Positions 58,911-64,000 of a DNA stretch of 64,000 nt are shown piece by piece; within the stretch, counting starts at the first letter, position 1; every line of letters starts with the position of its first letter. The DNA lies in NCBI GenBank assembly GCA_963663285.2, contig CAXXNI010000002.1:868001-932000 (forward strand). Direction: 5' to 3'. Origin of the DNA: CAXXOK01 sp963663285. GTDB lineage: Bacteria > Bacillota > Clostridia > Christensenellales > Aristaeellaceae. The position numbers and the translations under genes were made by a program. The notes below the pieces were generated by a model that was not told the DNA's origin, did not search any database, and saw only the letters and a list, made by a program, of their open reading frames with translations.

Positions 58911-60275
58911 TTATGCTTCCAAGCTGTTTACTATTTCCTTAAAGGCTTTCCCCCGCTGTTCATAATCACTGAACATATCAAAACTGGCGCAGGCGGGCGA
59001 TAGTAAAACATTTCCGCCGGGGTTGGAAAGCGAGCGTGCTTTTTGCACGGCATTTGCCAGCGTATCCGCCTTTTCAATTGCATGATACCCAACCTTTTGC
59101 AAGGTCTGAGCAATTTGCTCTGCTGTCTGCCCGATCACAACAACCTGTGCGATGTTTCCAGACTTCACAATTTCCTCGCATAAGGGTGTGAAATCGGTAT
59201 GCTTATCATATCCGCCCAGTATCAGTACCGTTGGAACCTGCATGCTTTGCACCGCTTTAATAGTGCTGTCCACATTGGTTCCTTTGCTGTCGTTGATATA
59301 AGTGACTCCCTGTAAATTCCGCACTTTTTCAATCCGGTGTTCCACTCCTGTAAAAGACAGCAGTGTGTGGCGAATCACCGCTGCCGGCACGCCGCGGCAC
59401 GATGCCATAGCTGTTGCAGCTAACGCATTTTCCAGGTTATGCGGGCCGGGAATGAGTATTTCATCCGCACCGCAGACAACTTTCGTATTGCCATCCCAGC
59501 GCCAGACAATTTTACCGTTCTCAACGCATGCACCGTTTTCCACCGCCTGTGTGCGGGAGAAAAATGCAACACGTGCTTTTAATTTATCTGCCATTTTAAA
59601 TAGAACCGGATCATCCATGTTCAGTACCGCAACATCTTTTTCCGTTTGATTTTCAAAAATGCGCTGTTTCAAACGGATATATTGCTCCATGGTACCATGC
59701 CGGTTCAAGTGATCTTCCGTAATGTTTAGAAGCGCCGCCGCGCATGGATGAAATGTTTTAATGCTTTCCAGTTGAAAGCTGGAGACCTCGGTTACAATTA
59801 CATCATCTTTTTTACTGTTTAGCGCAACGGCTGACAGTGGATAACCGATATTCCCCGCAACATGCGCAATACGGCCTGCGTTTTGGAACATTTTCCCCAG
59901 CAAAGTAACGGTCGTTGTTTTTCCATTCGTACCAGATACTGCCAGCACTTCACCCTGAGCCAACGCGTAACCCAGCTCTAATTCCCCAATTAGCGGTATT
60001 CCTTTTCCTTTTGCTTCAAGTACGATCGGCGCGTCAATCGGTACGCCTGGACTAATGACAACAAGATCACTTTCCTCCAGCAATTCGACCGGATTCTCTC
60101 CAAAACGGAACTGGCACGCCGTATTTTTTAACTTTTCTAACTGGTCTCCAAAGGCTTGCTCATTTTTACTATCATACAGTAATGGAATTGCGCCGTGGCT
60201 GAGCAACAGCTCAGCAGCCGCTATCCCACTGCGCGCCATGCCGATGATCAGTACGCGCTTCTTTTCAACTTTCAT
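58911..60275 (-). CDS. murD: UDP-N-acetylmuramoylalanine-D-glutamate ligase MurD
   Basis: 454 residues. Mur ligase signatures: VSGTNGKTTTVTLLG (ATP loop), LNITEDHLNRHG, HRIEKVRNLQGVTYINDSKGTN, and LILGGYDKHTDF. It adds D-glutamate to UDP-MurNAc-L-Ala. The ATG at 60275 follows GGAGG at 8 bases, 33 bases after mraY. Confidence 0.96.
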   Translation of the reverse strand: MKVEKKRVLIIGMARSGIAAAELLLSHGAIPLLYDSKNEQAFGDQLEKLKNTACQFRFGENPVELLEESDLVVISPGVPIDAPIVLEAKGKGIPLIGELELGYALAQGEVLAVSGTNGKTTTVTLLGKMFQNAGRIAHVAGNIGYPLSAVALNSKKDDVIVTEVSSFQLESIKTFHPCAAALLNITEDHLNRHGTMEQYIRLKQRIFENQTEKDVAVLNMDDPVLFKMADKLKARVAFFSRTQAVENGACVENGKIVWRWDGNTKVVCGADEILIPGPHNLENALAATAMASCRGVPAAVIRHTLLSFTGVEHRIEKVRNLQGVTYINDSKGTNVDSTIKAVQSMQVPTVLILGGYDKHTDFTPLCEEIVKSGNIAQVVVIGQTAEQIAQTLQKVGYHAIEKADTLANAVQKARSLSNPGGNVLLSPACASFDMFSDYEQRGKAFKEIVNSLEA

Positions 60276-60308
60276 TATTAACGCCTCCCAGCGTCCAAAT
60301 ATATCGGA

Positions 60309-61322
60309 TTACTGGATAAGTGATAAGATCGCAATGACGGAAAGAATGCCCGTCACGGCGGTATACATGGCAACAATTTGAGGTTCGGTCATGCCGCACA
60401 TTTCAAAATGGTGATGTATCGGCGACATTTTGAATATCCGTTTTCCATGCGTAATTTTAAAATACACACGTTGGATAATTACGGACAGGGAACTGGCAAT
60501 CATGGTAAAGGCAATTGGTATCAACAATAGCGGCATGCGCATAATCATTGCGATAGCTACGGTTGCACCGCCGATAAACATACTACCGGTATCGCCCATA
60601 AACACTTTCGCCGGATGGAAATTAAACCACAAAAAGCCGATACAGGAACCGGCAAGCGTGAGGGACACCAGCGCCACATTCGCGTAATTGCCGGCTTCGG
60701 ATGGAAACATGACTGTTCCCGCCGTTACAGCCGCAAGCAGCGCCAGAACCGTCCAAGCAAAAGCGCCTACCGATGCTACGCTGGCTAGCAATCCATCCAA
60801 CCCATCCTGAAGATTGGCGCTGTTGATGATGAACATGATCACCAATGTCATAACAGGTACATACCAAAAGCCCAAATCCCAAGTCGTATCCGCAAAGGGT
60901 ATGATGATTTTCGTACCAATGGAGGGACTCAACGCACAAAACAGAGAGAATAACCCTCCGATCAGCACTTGTGCCACCACTTTTTGCCACCAAATCAAGC
61001 CCAGGTTGCGCCTTTTCACGACTTTAATATAGTCATCAGCAAAACCAATGAGCATGCTTAAAAGCGCAAATACGATGATTGCCAGGCCAAAATCAACATC
61101 CGCATACCAAACCAGATGCAGTGCCAGCGCAATCACCGTTGTTACAACCGCAAAAATCAATCCGCCCATCGTAGGCGTTCCTTGTTTTACCTGATGGGTT
61201 TCCGGTCCCAGTTCGTATACCGTTTGCCCGATACGCAACCTATGCAAAACAGGCAGCACCAGCGGTGTGATCACCAGCATCGCGATAATGGACAACAGTA
61301 AAGCAAATATCAGCCTGAGCAT
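60309..61322 (-). CDS. mraY: Phospho-N-acetylmuramoyl-pentapeptide transferase MraY
   Basis: 337-residue membrane protein with about ten helices. LIGFADDYIKVVKRRN (aspartate pair of the active site), NSANLQDGLDGLLA and the MSPIHHHFEMCG motif identify MraY, which makes lipid I. The ATG follows GGGGTG and lies 24 bases after murE. Normally murF precedes mraY; it is missing here. Confidence 0.97.
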   Translation of the reverse strand: MLRLIFALLLSIIAMLVITPLVLPVLHRLRIGQTVYELGPETHQVKQGTPTMGGLIFAVVTTVIALALHLVWYADVDFGLAIIVFALLSMLIGFADDYIKVVKRRNLGLIWWQKVVAQVLIGGLFSLFCALSPSIGTKIIIPFADTTWDLGFWYVPVMTLVIMFIINSANLQDGLDGLLASVASVGAFAWTVLALLAAVTAGTVMFPSEAGNYANVALVSLTLAGSCIGFLWFNFHPAKVFMGDTGSMFIGGATVAIAMIMRMPLLLIPIAFTMIASSLSVIIQRVYFKITHGKRIFKMSPIHHHFEMCGMTEPQIVAMYTAVTGILSVIAILSLIQ

Positions 61323-61346
61323 TTACAGTACACCCCGTAACGAATA

Positions 61347-62822
61347 TTATTGGATTTCATGAGCCTCCCGTAATTCCGTAAGCAACTCGCTAACGACCAC
61401 TTTCTCATCAAAAGGCCGTTTCACGCCCATCACATCCTGATAGGTTTCATGTCCTTTCCCCGCCAGAATAATCACATCTCCTTCGCGCCCCATTTTCAGC
61501 GCGTATCGGATCGCTTCCCGGCGATTTTCGATAATGGTATACTTCCCATGCGTCGGTTTCATGCCTTCTTCAATGGCTTCCAAAATGACGTCAGGATCTT
61601 CTGTGCGCGGATTATCGCTTGTTAATATGGAGAAATCCGCCAGCCGTCCGCCAATCTCACCCATGATGGGTCGTTTGCCGTGATCCCGGTCACCGCCGCA
61701 GCCGAACAGAACAATTACTCTTTTTTTCGTAAAAGTGCGAACGGTTTTAAGAATATTCTCCAGTGCATCAGGTGAATGCGAGTAATCCAAAATCACCTTA
61801 TAAGCGGTGCCGGTTTCCAGCATTTCAATGCGGCCGGGGACAGCCTTGACACTTCTTAATCCTTCACGAATCGCTTCTTTATCGACGCCCTCAATCATTG
61901 CCAGTGAAGCCGCGGCCAACGCGTTATACACGTTAAACATACCTGTCATTTGCATATGGATATCCATTTCTTCTACGCCGCGCAGTTGAATAGAAAAATC
62001 CACGCCATTTTCGCTGATTTCAATATCCCGCGCAAACAAATCCGCATTGGCGCTGATGCCATAGGTAAGATAAGGTACCTTTAAATCATCCAATATGGCT
62101 GCGGTTGTATCTTCATCGGCGTTTAGCGCTGCATTGAGCACCTGTCCTTCGATAAAGAAACGCTTTTTCGTTTCAAAATAGTTTTCCATCGTGTGGAAAT
62201 AGTCCAGATGATCCTGTGAAAGGTTGGTATAACATGCCGCCTCAAACGTAAGACCATCAAGACGGCACATATCAATTGCGTGCGCGCTGACTTCCATACT
62301 GACAGCCTGTACTCCGGCATCCACCATTTGGCGGAAACAGCGGTGAAGGTCAATCGGGTCCGGCGTCGTCAGGTTGCTGTGCAGGTGCTCGTCACCGATC
62401 ATATTGCCGGTTGTGCCGATCAGGCCCATTTTATATCCGGCTTTTTCCATAATAGCCTTCACCAAATAGCTGGTTGTCGTTTTTCCCTTAGTTCCGGATA
62501 CACCAATTAATTTTAGCTGGCGGGCCGGATGCCCAAAAAACGCGCCGGCAAGGTAAGCCATTGCAGAGCGAACATTTGATACCACAACCTGCGGTACAGT
62601 ATATTGCGATAATGGATGTGAAACAATCAATGCTACACACCCGTTATCCAGAGCTTGCCCTGCAAACGCATGCGCGTCAAATTTTGCGCCGGATATACAG
62701 AAGAACAAGCCTTTATCCGATTTTTCACGGCTATTGAGAATCAACGATCCAATTTCCACATCCATGTCGCCTTGGGTAGAAACGATCCCTGGAATATCTT
62801 TAAGGAGTTCTCCGAGCAACAT
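61347..62822 (-). CDS. murE: UDP-MurNAc-tripeptide synthetase MurE (meso-DAP type)
   Basis: 491 residues. VSGTKGKTTTSYLVKAIME is the ATP loop, YTNLSQDHLDYFHTMENYF the conserved Mur motif, and the C-terminal DNPR (in LTSDNPRTEDP) is the motif for adding meso-diaminopimelate rather than lysine. The wall should therefore be DAP-type. The ATG at 62822 is 8 bases after GGAGG. Normally ftsI precedes; here about 270 bases of non-coding sequence separate it from the ftsL-like gene. Confidence 0.96.
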   Translation of the reverse strand: MLLGELLKDIPGIVSTQGDMDVEIGSLILNSREKSDKGLFFCISGAKFDAHAFAGQALDNGCVALIVSHPLSQYTVPQVVVSNVRSAMAYLAGAFFGHPARQLKLIGVSGTKGKTTTSYLVKAIMEKAGYKMGLIGTTGNMIGDEHLHSNLTTPDPIDLHRCFRQMVDAGVQAVSMEVSAHAIDMCRLDGLTFEAACYTNLSQDHLDYFHTMENYFETKKRFFIEGQVLNAALNADEDTTAAILDDLKVPYLTYGISANADLFARDIEISENGVDFSIQLRGVEEMDIHMQMTGMFNVYNALAAASLAMIEGVDKEAIREGLRSVKAVPGRIEMLETGTAYKVILDYSHSPDALENILKTVRTFTKKRVIVLFGCGGDRDHGKRPIMGEIGGRLADFSILTSDNPRTEDPDVILEAIEEGMKPTHGKYTIIENRREAIRYALKMGREGDVIILAGKGHETYQDVMGVKRPFDEKVVVSELLTELREAHEIQ

Positions 62823-63096
62823 AAAGCCAGCCTCCAAATAGAATGCTATGAGTATTGCGGATGAATCCACCGGATATACCCACGCTCTCCTTTGCACCCC
62901 GCCCTATAAGCATAAGCCTTTGCGGAGTTTGCGCCGTTAAATGAGAAAAACCTCTTCCGAACAGCGCTGGCTTCCCCGGAAGATAACCGTTTCCAATGCT
63001 GTTTGTTTCTTTTACGGCTTATATAAAGTAGCACATCTCCTTCAATTTGTCCAGTTCCCATTAGAAACGGCGCTTGTTTTCGCTGCAGTCTATTAT
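62823..63096 (-). other. Interval between ftsL-like gene and murE, 274 bases
   Basis: The place where ftsI (pbpB) usually sits. No penicillin-binding protein motif is seen on either strand. CTTCCG ... CGGAAG followed by AGGTTTTT (minus strand, near 62950-62990) could be a weak terminator or attenuator. Confidence 0.4.
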
Positions 63097-63699
63097 TTAT
63101 TCTGTCCCGCTGGAATAGCTATTCACATCGGCGGATGCGCTCACAAATGTGCTGCTTTCGCTCGGGCGTGTGTCAACAGCTGTTAAATGAATTGCCTGCG
63201 TAGAACTTGCGGGGATCATACCCAAATCCTGCGCAGCGGCATAGCATATGGTCGCAGAATCAGATGCTTCATCAATCCTGGCTTGTATGCCTTCGTTTTC
63301 CGTTTGTATGCTTGTTATCGTTTGCTGCATTTCCTGCAGGTTGCGGATACGTTGTGTCAGCATGCCCTGCTGCACCAGTAGAACCAATGCGAAAAAAACG
63401 GCGACCGAGAACGTCAGCAATACCGCATAACGCAGCTGCATCCAAATCCCTTTTTCTTTTTTACGTGCTTGTACTGCGGCATGCATTTTAGCAAATTCAA
63501 GATCAAGGCGCTGCGCTTCCATACGCATTGCCTGCGTCCGTCCCGCCCTGCGGCCATCGCTGCGCAACATACCGGTATCCGGGTCTACATCGCCGCCGGG
63601 CAGATAAACCGAAGAGCGGACATGAAATCGATCTGTCGGCTGAAAATTCTGATATAAATACTCTTGATTGGACGGGTAAACCATTCCGACTTGTGACAT
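63097..63699 (-). CDS. ftsL: FtsL/DivIC-like septum protein
   Basis: 200 residues: a ~88-residue hydrophilic cytosolic N terminus (including RRAGRTQAMRMEAQRLDL), one membrane helix (about 89-110, AVLLTFSVAVFFALVLLV), then a short coiled coil (MLTQRIRNLQEMQQTITSIQ) and a Ser/Thr-rich tail. That layout and its place between mraZ and murE identify an FtsL-like protein, though sequence conservation in this family is very low. The N terminus and tail are longer than in typical FtsL (~120 residues). The ATG follows AAAGGAGG at 10 bases. Confidence 0.78.
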   Translation of the reverse strand: MSQVGMVYPSNQEYLYQNFQPTDRFHVRSSVYLPGGDVDPDTGMLRSDGRRAGRTQAMRMEAQRLDLEFAKMHAAVQARKKEKGIWMQLRYAVLLTFSVAVFFALVLLVQQGMLTQRIRNLQEMQQTITSIQTENEGIQARIDEASDSATICYAAAQDLGMIPASSTQAIHLTAVDTRPSESSTFVSASADVNSYSSGTE

Positions 63700-63731
63700 G
63701 TTCCAAAACCCTCCTTTATCCGGAATTGCCG

Positions 63732-64000
63732 CTAGGAGTCGCTTAGCTCATTGCCCATCTCTTCCAGCAGCTCGTCTTTCTTAGCCATAAATTCAAGATC
63801 AGCTTCATCCGCTTTCACAGCATCCACAATGCGTACGTGATTGTATCCGCCGCTGATTTCCAGTTCCTTTGCATCTTGCAACATGCGTTGACGCAGTTTC
63901 GGGGGTAACAGCAAACGTCCTTGCGTATCCGCTTGCATCGAGCGGTAACTGAGTTTGTAAAATTGCATGGTATAGTTCTGCACCAGTGGTTTGCGCTGAT
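63732..64000 (-). CDS. mraZ: MraZ transcriptional regulator, C-terminal part (5' end outside window)
   Basis: The gene runs off the right edge; about 89 C-terminal residues are visible. SMQADTQGRLLLPPKLRQRM is the second AbrB-like repeat with the D-x-x-GR-x-x-x-P-x-x-LR signature, and ISGGYNHVRIVD follows. MraZ is the conserved first gene of the dcw cluster and its repressor. The frame has no stop up to the end of the window. Normally rsmH (mraW) comes next; here the ftsL-like gene follows after 32 bases. Confidence 0.9.
   Translation of the reverse strand, partial: QRKPLVQNYTMQFYKLSYRSMQADTQGRLLLPPKLRQRMLQDAKELEISGGYNHVRIVDAVKADEADLEFMAKKDELLEEMGNELSDS

Noticed and set aside
62941..63186. 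Plus-strand small hydrophobic frame between ftsL and murE
   Set aside because: No ribosome site, opposite to the cluster and overlapping the ftsL-like gene.

Overview
The window looks like core chromosome of a Gram-positive, low-to-mid GC member of the Clostridia (Bacillota). Supporting signs are a ctsR-mcsA-mcsB-clpC heat-shock operon with a CtsR box, a perfect CIRCE element before groESL, MrfA/MrfB-type repair proteins, a miaB-ricA-mutS-mutL-miaA locus, a division/wall cluster with mraZ and a DivIB-type ftsQ, and strong AGGAGG ribosome sites with frequent GTG/TTG starts. MurE carries the DNPR motif of meso-diaminopimelate-adding enzymes. I cannot place the organism below class with confidence. 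I see no transposase, prophage, plasmid gene or CRISPR array.

Layout. 0-4.1 kb (+): end of a response regulator, its histidine kinase, hflK-hflC. 4.3-8.8 kb (+): ctsR-mcsA-mcsB-clpC, with clpC broken by an apparent one-base loss inside its second Walker A motif. 8.9-13.0 kb (+): mrfA-mrfB helicase/nuclease pair plus a TPR protein. 13.3-18.5 kb (+): a GNAT acetyltransferase, then an XRE-cupin regulator heading potABCD (polyamine uptake). 18.5-20.1 kb: a small copper-chaperone-like protein (-) and two half-size chromate-transporter-family proteins (+). 20.1-35.3 kb (-): an HD-GYP protein; a long run, TIGR03960 radical SAM, DUF2344, rng, miaB, ricA-like, mutS, mutL, miaA, ynbB-like; and a glutamate-cysteine ligase-like gene. 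35.6-38.2 kb (+): a DUF2156 protein and an AT-rich, frameshifted glycosyltransferase-like gene.

38.4-46.9 kb (-): a large surface protein (two SH3b, six peptidoglycan-binding repeats, an unrecognised C-terminal domain), then a unit read from a folT promoter: folT, nth, obgE, yhbY, a small PD-(D/E)XK-type nuclease, a SNF2 helicase and a zinc-ribbon membrane protein. 47.0-51.8 kb: pgi (-), malic enzyme and yjbR (+), a HIT-like protein and mutY (-). 52.0-54.0 kb (+): groES-groEL. 54.4-64.0 kb (-): a pared-down dcw cluster, mraZ, ftsL-like, murE, mraY, murD, ftsQ, two tRNA-Met genes, ftsA, ftsZ; rsmH, ftsI, murF, ftsW, murG and murC are absent from their usual places.

Themes. Protein quality control (HflKC, CtsR/McsAB/ClpC, GroESL), DNA repair (MrfAB, MutSL, MutY, Nth, SNF2 plus nuclease) and tRNA modification (MiaA, MiaB) dominate. 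Promoters readable by eye use a -10 hexamer TACAAT unusually often. The most interesting leads are the obg-linked nuclease/helicase pair, the unknown domain of the 851-residue wall-binding protein, the third gene behind mrfAB, a nested inverted-repeat structure in front of mutS, and the reduced dcw cluster. All functional statements come from motif recognition and gene order; no database search was run.
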